The notes under the pieces: model-generated | What the model was told of the DNA's origin: nothing | The model's database searches: none | The model's input: the letters and a program-made list of their open reading frames with translations, nothing else | Part shown: piece by piece, positions 1-8,706 of the stretch | How positions within the stretch are numbered: position 1 is the stretch's first letter | Layout of the letters: every line of letters begins with the position of its first letter | Source of the DNA: Vibrio splendidus | GTDB taxonomy: Bacteria > Pseudomonadota > Gammaproteobacteria > Enterobacterales > Vibrionaceae | Direction of reading: 5' to 3' | Length of the DNA stretch: 64,000 nucleotides | NCBI RefSeq assembly: GCF_001557875.1 | Contig: NZ_LNRF01000002.1 | Coordinates: 248,001 to 312,000 of the forward strand | Made by a program: the position numbers and the translations under genes

Positions 1-440
1 CACGGGTATTAGGCTCAACAAAAGGACTTAGTTTGATGAACTCCATTCAAGCGTCAGACACAACTGCAGGTCTCTGCTCACAAGAAGTTAGCAATCTTGT
101 TGATGAAAGCGTTCTAGAGCAAATGATTCGAGATACAAGTGCGGATATTATCCCGATCTTGATCGACCATTATGTCGAAGAATCACAAACACGCTTGATA
201 GCAATAAAAGATGCTGCCACTCAAAAAGACGCGCAAACACTTGAATTCGAGGTTCACACTCTCGGCAGCACGGCACTTTCATTAGGTAACCGCCCTTTGG
301 GGGAGTTATCTCGCGCTTTAGAAAAGCTATGTTTTGAACAGAGTCATGATTCGGCATTTCTACAAGTTGAGGAGTTATTAGAACTCGCTGAGCGTTCGAT
401 CAATGCCTTGCTAGAACGGAAAGAAGCAGGGTTCAATTAG
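1..440 (+). CDS. sypF: SypF-like hybrid sensor kinase, C-terminal HPt domain (5' end outside window)
   Basis: The reading frame is open back to the first base (first full codon at 3), so this is probably the 3' end of a longer gene rather than a free-standing protein. The visible part is a histidine phosphotransfer domain with the phospho-acceptor motif HTLGS (His codon at 255-257). In Vibrio fischeri the gene just before sypG encodes SypF, a hybrid kinase ending in an HPt domain that feeds phosphate to SypG, so position and domain agree. The alternative is a separate 134-aa HPt protein starting at ATG 36, which has an AAAGGA Shine-Dalgarno at 21-26. The HPt call is firm; membership of sypF is inferred from context. 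Confidence 0.75.
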   Translation, partial: RVLGSTKGLSLMNSIQASDTTAGLCSQEVSNLVDESVLEQMIRDTSADIIPILIDHYVEESQTRLIAIKDAATQKDAQTLEFEVHTLGSTALSLGNRPLGELSRALEKLCFEQSHDSAFLQVEELLELAERSINALLERKEAGFN

Positions 441-639
441 CTCATCCGGATCAGATTACAACTGTCTGTATAACCGTAATGAAGAGATGTTCCATCATGA
501 TCAGCAACGTGAGGAATTCTACTGATAGCGTCTTAAGAGATTGCATGCGGTAGATAACAAATACAGAAGACTCGTATTGATGGTTGCATATCACTATGTT
601 ATTGATTGATTAGGATAAAAGTTTCAAAAGGAATATACA

Positions 640-2190
640 ATGCGCCCTAAGGTATTGTTAGTTGAAGACTCCACCTCACTCGCCGTACTCTACAAGCAGT
701 ACGTAAAAGACGAGCCCTACGATATTTTCCACGTTGAAACCGGCGCGGAAGCTAAGACCTTCATTGAAAGGCATTCACCGCAGCTTGTTATTCTCGACCT
801 TAAGCTGCCTGACATGCCAGGCGAAGAAGTCTTAGATTGGATTAGTGCGAACGAAATACCAACCGCCGTTATCATTGCAACTGCACATGGATCAGTAAAC
901 ATCGCGGTAGATCTAATCCAACGCGGAGCAGAAGACTTCTTAGAAAAACCCATTCAAGCCGATCGACTCAAAACTTCTGTTCGCTTGCATCTAAAAAGAG
1001 CGAAACTTGAAAATCTTGTCGATAACATGCAAAGCAAGTTCGATCGTGATCGCTTTCATAACTTCATCGGCTCTTGTCTACCCATGCAGGCGGTTTACAA
1101 GATCATTGATTCGGTAGCACCAACCACTGCTAGCGTGTTTATTAACGGTGAAAGTGGTACGGGTAAAGAAGTATGTGCAGAGGCTATTCATCAGGAGAGC
1201 CAGCGTAACGGCAAGCCCTTCGTTGCCATTAACTGTGGCGCTATCCCTCGAGACCTAATGGAGAGTGAAATCTTCGGTCATGTTAAAGGTGCGTTTACCG
1301 GTGCGACAACCGACCGTAAAGGTGCTGCAATGCAAGCGCATGGTGGCACCCTCTTTCTCGATGAGCTTTGTGAAATGGAGCTGGAGATGCAGAAGAAGCT
1401 CCTACGATTTTTGCAAACTGGTACGTTTACACCACTCGGTGGTAATCGTGAGATTAAAGTTGATGTCAGAATTATCTGCGCAACCAACCGCGATCCACTG
1501 GTTGAAGTAGAAGAAGGACGTTTTAGAGAAGACCTTTACTATCGTGTTCACGTCGTGCCTATTGAGATGCCACCACTTCGCGAAAGAGGAAGTGACATTG
1601 TCACTCTATCTAATCACTTCTTAAAGCTCTACGCGAAACAAGACAAAAAGCAGTTCAAATCAATAGACAAAGAAACGCAAAACCTACTTAAACGTTATGC
1701 TTGGCCAGGAAACGTGCGTCAGTTGCAGAACATCATCCGTAACATCGTAGTGTTGAATAATGAAACGAGCGTAACCATAGATATGTTGCCCCCTCCGATT
1801 AATAAGGTGGATGCAACAACAGCTTCGAAATCAGTAACGCCAATTCGAGTACCAGCGCCCCAACCTGCTGTAGTAGAAACACCAAAAACTAAGTTGCCAC
1901 CAATAACTCCAGAAGAGCTTGAGCAAACTACTATGCCAAACGAGCAATCTGTTACGTCAAATGACCAAGCTGCTTTTTCAGATGGACAAGAGTTAACGAC
2001 ACCGGCCTTCACTACTAGTAACGGTAATATTCGCCCAATGTGGCAAATAGAGCGCGAAGCCATTCAACACGCCATCAATCATTGCGATGGGAATGTGTTA
2101 AACGCTGCTGTGCTGTTAGAGCTTAGCCCTTCTACGGTTTATCGTAAGAAGCAGGCTTGGGAATCGGAAGATGAGTACAATCAAGCCTAG
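640..2190 (+). CDS. sypG: SypG, NtrC-family sigma-54-dependent response regulator of the syp locus
   Basis: This is a three-domain activator of 516 aa. The N-terminal receiver carries the phospho-acceptor Asp53 (LDLKLPDM context). The central AAA+ domain has Walker A GESGTGKE (about 170-177), the sigma-54 contact loop GAFTGA (about 217-222) and Walker B around FLDE (about 239-242). A Fis-type helix-turn-helix ends the protein. ATG 640 has AAAGGA just upstream. The interdomain region near residues 390-460 is rich in Pro, Thr and Gln and looks like a linker. SypG activates sigma-54 promoters of the syp genes in V. fischeri, and matching promoter and enhancer motifs lie before sypL, sypM and sypP here. 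Its 3' end overlaps the next gene by 20 bp. Confidence 0.93.
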   Translation: MRPKVLLVEDSTSLAVLYKQYVKDEPYDIFHVETGAEAKTFIERHSPQLVILDLKLPDMPGEEVLDWISANEIPTAVIIATAHGSVNIAVDLIQRGAEDFLEKPIQADRLKTSVRLHLKRAKLENLVDNMQSKFDRDRFHNFIGSCLPMQAVYKIIDSVAPTTASVFINGESGTGKEVCAEAIHQESQRNGKPFVAINCGAIPRDLMESEIFGHVKGAFTGATTDRKGAAMQAHGGTLFLDELCEMELEMQKKLLRFLQTGTFTPLGGNREIKVDVRIICATNRDPLVEVEEGRFREDLYYRVHVVPIEMPPLRERGSDIVTLSNHFLKLYAKQDKKQFKSIDKETQNLLKRYAWPGNVRQLQNIIRNIVVLNNETSVTIDMLPPPINKVDATTASKSVTPIRVPAPQPAVVETPKTKLPPITPEELEQTTMPNEQSVTSNDQAAFSDGQELTTPAFTTSNGNIRPMWQIEREAIQHAINHCDGNVLNAAVLLELSPSTVYRKKQAWESEDEYNQA

Positions 2191-3277
2191 CCTAGGTGTA
2201 CTCAACGTAAACCTTCACGAGATTTGGCTGTTAATCGACAGCCAAACTTTTGGAGGTATAGAAACGCATGTTTTAGAGCTAGCTCAAGGCCTGATATGTG
2301 AAAGCACTCAGTATTCAGATGCTGTTCGAATCGTTCTTTTGACTAAATTTGCCCCTGAAGCGATCATTGTTGAAAAGTTGAATGCACTGAACATCCCTTT
2401 TAGTTACCTCTCCGATTTAGCCTCATGCTCCGCAGATTCAAGCGGCAATAGCGCGACACAACTTAAACGTGCTGTTCAACATTTTCAGCCAAGACTTATA
2501 CATGCTCATGGTTACAAAGCCAGTTTAGTCAGCAAGCTAATAAAGCTCCCACCTCGTTTAAACAACACCAAACAAATCACTACTTATCACGCAGGTGAAA
2601 CCCCAACAGGCAAAGTATGGCTTTATGACTGGCTCGACCGTTACAGCAGCTTTCTTTCTGATCAGTCGCTTGTGGTCAGTGAGAAGATTAAAGCGAAAGT
2701 GCCGAGTAAGACCTATCAATTAAATAACTTTGTTAAAGTTCCAAACGGATTAACAAACTCCCCTTCATCAAGCCCATTCCATGTTGGTTTTGTGGGTCGC
2801 TTAAGCCATGAAAAAGCGCCGGATCGATTTGTCGCATTAGCTAAAAAGTTTCCCGATGTTCGGTTTGAGCTTTTTGGTGATGGACCTGAAATGGACGCCT
2901 TAACTAAATCACAGCCTGATAATGTTACCTTTCACGGTCATCAAACCAATATGGACGACGTCTGGAGCCAAATCGATCTGTTAATCATCCCTTCACGCTT
3001 TGAAGGCTTACCTATGGCGGCATTAGAAGCCATGATTCGTGGCATTCCCGTTCTCGCCAACTCAGTTGGCAACTTGCCGCAACTCATCGAGCATCAAGTT
3101 AACGGCTACCTTGCCAATTCAAAAGCCGAGCTAGAACAGTTTTTATCTTTGTGGATATCATTGACGAGCGAACAACGTGACTCTCTCAAGAGTAACGCGA
3201 TAGAAACCGTCAAAAGCCAATACTCACCGCAAGCTGTTGTCCCGCAGTTGTTGGAGATCTATCAACTTGGCCGCTAA
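2171..3277 (+). CDS. sypH: SypH-like GT4 glycosyltransferase
   Basis: A 368-aa family-4 glycosyltransferase, presumably acting on the cytoplasmic face of the membrane on a lipid-linked sugar of the syp polysaccharide. The N-terminal half has GGIETH and HAHGYKA, typical of GT-B acceptor domains. The C-terminal half has the nucleotide-sugar signature FVGRLSHEKAPDRF and the EX7E-type segment FEGLPMAALEAM. The start at ATG 2171 lies inside the end of sypG, so translation is likely coupled. In V. fischeri sypH follows sypG, which supports the name. The next gene here is not sypI but a sypL-like gene after a 250-bp gap. Confidence 0.8.
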   Translation: MSTIKPSLGVLNVNLHEIWLLIDSQTFGGIETHVLELAQGLICESTQYSDAVRIVLLTKFAPEAIIVEKLNALNIPFSYLSDLASCSADSSGNSATQLKRAVQHFQPRLIHAHGYKASLVSKLIKLPPRLNNTKQITTYHAGETPTGKVWLYDWLDRYSSFLSDQSLVVSEKIKAKVPSKTYQLNNFVKVPNGLTNSPSSSPFHVGFVGRLSHEKAPDRFVALAKKFPDVRFELFGDGPEMDALTKSQPDNVTFHGHQTNMDDVWSQIDLLIIPSRFEGLPMAALEAMIRGIPVLANSVGNLPQLIEHQVNGYLANSKAELEQFLSLWISLTSEQRDSLKSNAIETVKSQYSPQAVVPQLLEIYQLGR

Positions 3278-3346
3278 AACGAGTCGTAGTCAGGAATTGG
3301 TCACTTTGGCTTAACGATTTGGACATCCGAGTCAGTTTTATAGTGA

Positions 3347-3362
3347 TTCTCAAAATGAAAAA
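3347..3362 (+). promoter_or_regulatory. SypG enhancer-like site upstream of sypL
   Basis: The sequence TTCTCAAAATGAAAAA lies about 86 bp upstream of a perfect sigma-54 promoter. It resembles the enhancer reported for SypG in V. fischeri (TTCTCA, three bases, TG, A/T-rich). Its first 11 bases recur exactly on the opposite strand upstream of sypP. Binding by SypG is inferred. Confidence 0.65.
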
Positions 3363-3432
3363 CCTCAACTCAAAACGAACAGCTCCCTCTGCAATATAGC
3401 TTTAAATCAGTAACTTAAACAAAATGCGTAAC

Positions 3433-3448
3433 TGGCACTCGCTTTGCA
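3433..3448 (+). promoter_or_regulatory. Sigma-54 promoter of the sypL gene
   Basis: TGGCAC, a 5-bp spacer, then TTGCA: a full match to the -24/-12 consensus of RpoN promoters. It lies 83 bp before the chosen sypL start. A short GC-rich hairpin-capable sequence (GGCGT, four bases, ACGCC) follows at about 3462-3475 in the leader. Confidence 0.85.
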
Positions 3449-3530
3449 ATATTTAACATCAGGCGTCGCTACGCCTTAAAAAATTTGCGAGCCGAGTCAT
3501 GGAAGAGTTTATTTGCGAATAGAGGTAACA

Positions 3531-4907
3531 ATGATTAACCCTGATGCCAATAGATTGCCAGTCATCATTACGATCAGTGCCTTGTGTGTTGGCCTTGGTG
3601 TTGTTTGGTACTTTGTGCCTCATCCTGCTGTAATTGTAGCGCTAGCTCTTGTGCCATTAGCCGGATTATTCGTTTTAAACAAGACATTTTGGTTAGTGTT
3701 ACTGTTCGTTGTCTTTTCATTTTTCCGAATTCACGAAGCCATACCTCAACTCTATTCACTAAAAATACCGCTTATGCTCTCACTAGGCGCTCTATCAGCC
3801 CTACTTTGGCATGCATTAATCAGTAAAGAGCTTAAAATCTTCTGGCACCCTTGTTTGAATTGGCTCGCGATATTCTGGGGTTTGGTCTTCATCGGTATTA
3901 TCTTCGCGTCTAACAGGCCTATTGCTTTGGCAGAATTCAAAGGTGTGTATTGGAAAATAATGGTGATGACCCTTGCTATTGTTTGGCTAGTTAACAGCGC
4001 AGAGTATTTGGTCAAGACTTCGACCGCTATTATTTGTGCAGGATCATTAGTCGCCGGCATCGCGATTAACAATTCAATCCATGGTATTGGCCTAGTTGAA
4101 GGTAGCCGCGTAACAATAGGTCGTGATTTTGGCTCAATGTTAGGCGACCCGAATGACCTCTCTCTAGTTCTTATGTTCCCCCTCGCCTTTGCTATCAGCC
4201 AAGTGGTCACGACGGGAATTCCACTTTCAAAACGTATCATCAGTGTCGGCGTAACGGTACTTTTACTTGCTGCAGTCATTGCCACACAAAGCCGTGGTGG
4301 TCTGCTTGGCTCGCTTGCTGTCATCGGGATATTTGCATTTAAAGTGATTCGTTCAAAATCACTGCTGATTACTTTAGGGGCAATAGGAGCGATTGGTCTT
4401 TACTTCGTCGCAGGGATTTCAGATCGAGCATCAGGCGGCGCGGCTGAGCAAGGGGTCGACGAGTCTGCGATGGGGCGGATTTACGCGTGGGAAGCTGCTT
4501 TCAAAATGGCACTAGACAACCCATTAACCGGAGTCGGTTTAGATAACTTCTTTTCCAACTACTTCTTCTACAGTCCTCACTGGGATGGTTTAAATCACGC
4601 AGTTCACAGTACTTGGTTCGGCGTACTCGCTGAAACTGGATTTTTAGGACTGATCATATTCGTGATATTGATTACCTCTCTGATCAAAACGATACGCTCA
4701 ACACTCAAACAACTTTCAGAAACCACCAACACAGTAGACCCAAATCTTAATGCTGCTGCTTACGCTGTATATGCAGGGTTAATCGGCACCATCGTCTCAG
4801 GTACTTTCCTAACACAAGGCTTCAATTGGCCTATTTATATCCTCTCAGCACTGGTTGTTGCTATTGCTAACATCTCTCAAACTGCCTGTCAAAAAGAGAA
4901 AATCTAA
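3531..4907 (+). CDS. sypL: SypL-like O-antigen ligase/polymerase (Wzy_C family membrane protein)
   Basis: A 458-aa protein that is hydrophobic nearly throughout, with about ten to twelve membrane segments. The Wzy/WaaL family signature TQSRGGLLG sits near residue 245. A large periplasmic loop containing NHAVHSTWFGVLAETG follows around residues 350-375. Members polymerise undecaprenol-linked repeats or ligate polysaccharide in the periplasm. ATG 3531 is preferred because AGAGGT lies just upstream; an in-frame TTG at 3513 has no ribosome site. Its own sigma-54 promoter makes it the first gene of a transcription unit. Whether it acts as polymerase or ligase cannot be told from sequence. Confidence 0.8.
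   Translation: MINPDANRLPVIITISALCVGLGVVWYFVPHPAVIVALALVPLAGLFVLNKTFWLVLLFVVFSFFRIHEAIPQLYSLKIPLMLSLGALSALLWHALISKELKIFWHPCLNWLAIFWGLVFIGIIFASNRPIALAEFKGVYWKIMVMTLAIVWLVNSAEYLVKTSTAIICAGSLVAGIAINNSIHGIGLVEGSRVTIGRDFGSMLGDPNDLSLVLMFPLAFAISQVVTTGIPLSKRIISVGVTVLLLAAVIATQSRGGLLGSLAVIGIFAFKVIRSKSLLITLGAIGAIGLYFVAGISDRASGGAAEQGVDESAMGRIYAWEAAFKMALDNPLTGVGLDNFFSNYFFYSPHWDGLNHAVHSTWFGVLAETGFLGLIIFVILITSLIKTIRSTLKQLSETTNTVDPNLNAAAYAVYAGLIGTIVSGTFLTQGFNWPIYILSALVVAIANISQTACQKEKI
4874..4889 (+). promoter_or_regulatory. Possible SypG enhancer upstream of sypM
   Basis: CTCTCAAACTGCC inside the 3' end of sypL differs from the TTCTCA-N3-TG pattern by one base in the first half. It lies about 70 bp before the sigma-54-like promoter of sypM, similar to the spacing in the other two units. 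An alternative site is the 24-bp inverted repeat TTCGTA...TACGAA at about 4914-4938. Confidence 0.4.
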
Positions 4908-4948
4908 AGGCACATTCGTAACCAATTGAAAATACGAAACTTATTAAA

Positions 4949-4963
4949 TGGCACAGTATATGA
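4949..4963 (+). promoter_or_regulatory. Sigma-54-like promoter of sypM
   Basis: TGGCAC with a 5-bp spacer followed by ATGA. The -24 element is perfect and the -12 element keeps only TG of TTGC. It lies 50 bp before the sypM start, the same arrangement as before sypL and sypP, so a weak SypG-dependent promoter is likely. Confidence 0.55.
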
Positions 4964-4999
4964 AAGTACTTCTATATAACAAAGTTGAGGAGTTTCATT

Positions 5000-5785
5000 A
5001 TGACGTCAGTATCTATACATCAATTCAAACATTGGCTTAAGTTTCACCCTAATTCTCGAATTAGAAATGTGTTTTTCATTTTGAAAAATATAAGAAGCGC
5101 AGAGCTACCAACTCCAAGAGTGTTTAATCGCTGCCTGTACCAAGGTCACAAGCTTGTCGTGAATATGGTGTCTGGCTTTACTCGATTCTTCTACTGGACA
5201 CCAGCTTTCAAAGGTCGTGTCGCTCAATGTGGCAAACGTCTCTATTTGTACGGAGGCCTCCCTTTCGTTAGCGGCCCAGTACAAATTTCGATTGGCGACA
5301 ACTGCCGTATCTCAGGCCACACGACATTTTCGGGCTGTACACAGCCACTTGAAGGCTTGGAACATCCATTACTTTCTATCGGTAATAATGTGGACATTGG
5401 CTGGCAATCCACGATTGCAGTCGGAGGTAAAGTCATTATTTCTGACAATGTACGCATCGCAGGCGGCGCTTTCTTATTTGGATATTCTGGTCACCCACTT
5501 GATGCAAAACGTCGAGCACAAGGTGAAGGTGATGACCCTCAGCAAATAGGCGACATTATTCTTAAACCCGATGTTTGGCTAGGTACCAATGTCACCGTTA
5601 AAGGCGGCGTGACCATAGGCGAAGGAACGGTTGTTGCAGCTGGTAGCGTTGTTACCAAAAGCATTCCACCGTTTTCAATCGCTGCAGGTAACCCAGCACG
5701 AGTCGTCGGTCACATTAAGTCCGTAGAAATTACCGAATCTGATGTGTTCGATTCATTTGAAACTCGCGGAGGTGACCATGCGTGA
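5000..5785 (+). CDS. sypM: SypM-like hexapeptide-repeat acetyltransferase
   Basis: A 261-aa acyltransferase with left-handed beta-helix hexapeptide repeats: IGDNCRISG, IGNNVDIG and VTIGEGTVVAAGSVVTKS near residues 100-235. It ends with the trimeric-acetyltransferase motif AAGNPARVV. It probably O-acetylates a sugar of the polysaccharide or its precursor from acetyl-CoA. ATG 5000 has GAGGAG about 8 bp upstream, so the in-frame TTG at 4985 is unlikely. Its last codons overlap the start of sypN by 8 bp, and the sypN Shine-Dalgarno lies inside this gene. Confidence 0.8.
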   Translation: MTSVSIHQFKHWLKFHPNSRIRNVFFILKNIRSAELPTPRVFNRCLYQGHKLVVNMVSGFTRFFYWTPAFKGRVAQCGKRLYLYGGLPFVSGPVQISIGDNCRISGHTTFSGCTQPLEGLEHPLLSIGNNVDIGWQSTIAVGGKVIISDNVRIAGGAFLFGYSGHPLDAKRRAQGEGDDPQQIGDIILKPDVWLGTNVTVKGGVTIGEGTVVAAGSVVTKSIPPFSIAAGNPARVVGHIKSVEITESDVFDSFETRGGDHA

Positions 5786-6914
5786 TTTAATCGTATTTGG
5801 TGAAGACTTTGGTGGCCTACCTTCATCGACTCAACATTTAGTGCGTCACCTAGCTAAACAGCACAAAGTATTATGGGTGAACTCTATCGGCCTAAGACAG
5901 CCAAAACTATCATTTAAAGACATCACTCGCGCCTTTAACAAACTGATTGGTAGAAGTAATGCGGTCACTCAAAACATGTTAGATTCCCCAAACACCATTG
6001 ATACTTCCAACCAAGGAAACATCACGGTCATCAATTTAAAGACCATACCTGCGCCTGCTTCTAAGTTATCGAGAAAGCTAGCTCAGCAAATGATGTTGCA
6101 CCAACTAAAACCGGTTATTGCTGAGCTTAATCTTAATGCGCCTATCCTTTGGACTTCCCTTCCGACCGCAGTTGATTTGTGCGGACACTTAGGCGAGTCA
6201 TCTGTGGTTTACTACTGCGGTGATGATTTTAGCGCCTTAGCTGGTGTCGACCATGACACTGTAGCGCAACACGAATCTAAGTTGATCGATAAAGCGTCTC
6301 TTATATTCGCGGCTAGCAAAAAATTGATGGATAAATTTCCAAAACATAAAGCACACTTGCTACCACATGGTGTAGACGTCAACCTATTCTCGACACCAGT
6401 ACCAAGAGCAAAAGATTTACCGAGCAACCATCGTCCTATAGCTGGTTTTTATGGAAGTCTATCTAAGTGGCTTGATTACGACATGATTGGACATGTTGCC
6501 ACTGCAATGCCGGATTGGGACTTTGTATTCATAGGCCCCAATGAACTTGATACATTATCACTACCTAAACTTGAGAACGTTCACTACTTAGGCCCTCGTC
6601 CACACCACACGTTGCCAAGTTATTCTCAACACTGGGATGTTAGCCTGTTACCTTTTGTTGATAATGAACAAATCCGCGCGTGTAGCCCATTGAAGTTGAT
6701 GGAATACCTCGCAGCAGGTACGCCAATTGTCACGACCCCTTTCCCTGCAATAGCACCTTATAAAAGTTACGTAACATCAGTAGAGAGCGCTAAGCAGATG
6801 ATCGAGGCTCTCGATCAAGCTCGTCATTTTGAAAACTCGCCAGTCTCTGTCGTTGCGAAAGACAGCTGGCAGAACCGCGGTAACTTCGTTCATTGGATGC
6901 TGGAGCTATTATGA
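5778..6914 (+). CDS. sypN: SypN-like glycosyltransferase
   Basis: A 378-aa GT-B-fold glycosyltransferase. HGVDVNLF near residue 205 and CSPLKLMEYLAAGTPIVTT near residue 310 are typical of the C-terminal nucleotide-sugar domain of GT4/GT1 enzymes. ATG 5778 follows a strong GGAGGTG ribosome site; the longer in-frame start at 5742 would overlap sypM by 44 bp with no site. It overlaps sypM by 8 bp and sypO by 4 bp (ATGA), so sypM-N-O are translationally coupled. The sugar specificity is unknown. Confidence 0.78.
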   Translation: MRDLIVFGEDFGGLPSSTQHLVRHLAKQHKVLWVNSIGLRQPKLSFKDITRAFNKLIGRSNAVTQNMLDSPNTIDTSNQGNITVINLKTIPAPASKLSRKLAQQMMLHQLKPVIAELNLNAPILWTSLPTAVDLCGHLGESSVVYYCGDDFSALAGVDHDTVAQHESKLIDKASLIFAASKKLMDKFPKHKAHLLPHGVDVNLFSTPVPRAKDLPSNHRPIAGFYGSLSKWLDYDMIGHVATAMPDWDFVFIGPNELDTLSLPKLENVHYLGPRPHHTLPSYSQHWDVSLLPFVDNEQIRACSPLKLMEYLAAGTPIVTTPFPAIAPYKSYVTSVESAKQMIEALDQARHFENSPVSVVAKDSWQNRGNFVHWMLELL

Positions 6915-8335
6915 ATAATCTGAAATTGCGGTTATTATCCATCTTGAATGCAATGTGGCGCCAGCGCTACGTAATCGTACTGCCTATTCTAATTTTGCCT
7001 TTTGTAGGCTTTGGGGTCAGTAAATTAGCCCCGACCAAGTATGACGCGCATACCAGTATGTTGATTCAAGAAACGGCCAAAATGAATCCATTTTTGGAAG
7101 ACATTGCCGTTTCAACCATGCTTAAAGACCGACTCAACGCATTAAGAACACTGCTTCACAGTCGACATGTTCTTTATTCTGTGGCTGACGAACTGCAATT
7201 GACCAGGCCAGATATGCCAGAATTAGAAAAAGAAGAGATTATCACTGACTTATCGCAACGTTTATCTGTGACTCAGCTTGGAAAAGACTTTTTGAAGATC
7301 AGTTTAACCTCTCATACTCCAGCTGGTATGGAACAAACCCTTCGCTCGGTTAGTGAGCATTTCATTGAGCAACTGTTGGCGCCTGAGCGTTCTTCGATTG
7401 AAGACTCAAGTAACTTTTTGAAAATTCACATCGATAAACGTCGTATCGAGCTTGAAAAAGCAGAAGAAGCATTGGCTTTATACATGAACGAAAACATGCA
7501 ATCGACACCAGAGGTACAAAGCCAAAGTCTAAACCGCTTAGCATCACTCAAACAGAATCTGGCTGAAAAAGAGGCTGAATTATCCGGTGTTGAAAAAAGC
7601 TTAGGGTCTATCGATCAACAGCTTTCTAAAACCAACCCAGTAATAGGTCGAATAGAAGACCAAATCATAGACATTCGTAGTGAATTGACATTACTGCAAG
7701 CAAAATACACAAATAAACACAGTGCTGTACAGGCTAAAGTTCGCGAATTAGACAGGCTTGAGAAAGAGAGAACAACTTTATTAGAAGTGACGCAACCTGC
7801 CATGAACAGCGACCAACTTTGGGACATCGCGAGTAGCGCTACACTGAACAAACTATCCAATACTCAACCACTTTTAGTCACCCAGCTACACAGCCTACAG
7901 CTGGTTCGCGCTCGCTTTGAATCGTTAACTGAAGAGACAAAAAGCCTTCGTACTATGATCTTTGAACTAGAACACAAAGCCAATAATTTCGGTGAAAATG
8001 CAAAAGAGATGTATCGTCTTAAACGACAAGTTGAAATCAAGCGCCAACTATACGATGAACTGACTGAGCGTTATGAAATGGCTCAATTAACGGGCTCATT
8101 GGGCGTGTTCGAACAGAACAAGCGTGTAAAGATTATCGATTTGCCCTTCACTCCGAGTATGAAATCTAACATGCCTACATTTATCTTCATTCTGGCTGGA
8201 TTCGCTGCAGGTATAGGGTTGGGGATTGGCTTAGCTATAGTGTTTGAGCTGTTCGATTCTTCAATCAAGCGCAAAGACGAAATTGAAGATATCTTGGGTG
8301 TCCCGGTAATAACGGTGATCCCTAAAATGAGCTAG
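6911..8335 (+). CDS. sypO: SypO-like polysaccharide chain-length determinant (Wzz family)
   Basis: A 474-aa co-polymerase. One membrane helix lies near residues 20-40 and a second near 420-445. Between them is a long, charged, mostly helical periplasmic domain (coiled-coil-like around residues 160-370). The second helix is followed by FELFDSSIKRKDEIEDILGVPVI, a cytoplasmic tail seen in exopolysaccharide Wzz/BceF-type proteins, but no tyrosine-kinase domain follows. The start ATG 6911 forms an ATGA overlap with sypN and has GGAG upstream. It likely controls polymer length together with the Wzy-like SypL. A terminator follows the gene. Confidence 0.82.
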   Translation: MNNLKLRLLSILNAMWRQRYVIVLPILILPFVGFGVSKLAPTKYDAHTSMLIQETAKMNPFLEDIAVSTMLKDRLNALRTLLHSRHVLYSVADELQLTRPDMPELEKEEIITDLSQRLSVTQLGKDFLKISLTSHTPAGMEQTLRSVSEHFIEQLLAPERSSIEDSSNFLKIHIDKRRIELEKAEEALALYMNENMQSTPEVQSQSLNRLASLKQNLAEKEAELSGVEKSLGSIDQQLSKTNPVIGRIEDQIIDIRSELTLLQAKYTNKHSAVQAKVRELDRLEKERTTLLEVTQPAMNSDQLWDIASSATLNKLSNTQPLLVTQLHSLQLVRARFESLTEETKSLRTMIFELEHKANNFGENAKEMYRLKRQVEIKRQLYDELTERYEMAQLTGSLGVFEQNKRVKIIDLPFTPSMKSNMPTFIFILAGFAAGIGLGIGLAIVFELFDSSIKRKDEIEDILGVPVITVIPKMS

Positions 8336-8378
8336 TCAGCCTTTAAAGTAAAACTCTTGCTTAGGTTTACTTCCTAAC

Positions 8379-8413
8379 AACAAACGCTAACACTCGCTTG
8401 GCGTTTGTCTTTT
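8379..8413 (+). terminator. Rho-independent terminator after sypO
   Basis: ACAAACGC at 8380-8387 pairs with GCGTTTGT at 8401-8408 and is followed by CTTTT. It closes the sypM-N-O unit before the separate sypP promoter. The rest of the 371-bp gap (8336-8706) holds the sypP enhancer and promoter and no recognisable gene. Confidence 0.7.
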
Positions 8414-8525
8414 CTAAAGCTCAGTTATTACCTGAAATCGGGCAAACCTGCTCGTTATATGCCATCAACTCTCGATGGTTATTTCCATTTCCTATTTTTC
8501 CAATACCTATTCATATTTTGTTTTG

Positions 8526-8541
8526 ATTCCCATTTTGAGAA
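8526..8541 (-). promoter_or_regulatory. SypG enhancer-like site upstream of sypP
   Basis: On the minus strand it reads TTCTCAAAATGGGAAT, identical over 11 bases to the site before sypL. It lies about 60 bp before the sypP sigma-54 promoter. Its flanks make it partly palindromic (TGATT...AATCA). The inverted orientation relative to the promoter fits an enhancer-type activator. Confidence 0.6.
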
Positions 8542-8599
8542 ATCAAATGCCCAGCTCACAACTCCAAGCTAACCCATTGATAAATAGATTATATTTAAT

Positions 8600-8615
8600 T
8601 GGCACGACTCCTGCT
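8600..8615 (+). promoter_or_regulatory. Sigma-54 promoter of sypPQR
   Basis: TGGCAC, a 5-bp spacer, then CTGCT: one mismatch in the -12 element. It lies 92 bp before sypP, with an SypG-like enhancer upstream. Confidence 0.75.
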
Positions 8616-8706
8616 ATCTAACTGTGTAGATAAGCGCTTTAACCGAATAGCCTAAAGCGAGGCGTCGGAAAGGAAAAACAATAATAACTAAGGCAGGGAC
8701 CAAATT

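Noticed and set aside
3752..4324. 190-codon minus-strand frame inside sypL
   Set aside because: It is antisense to a clear membrane protein gene and has no coding signs of its own.
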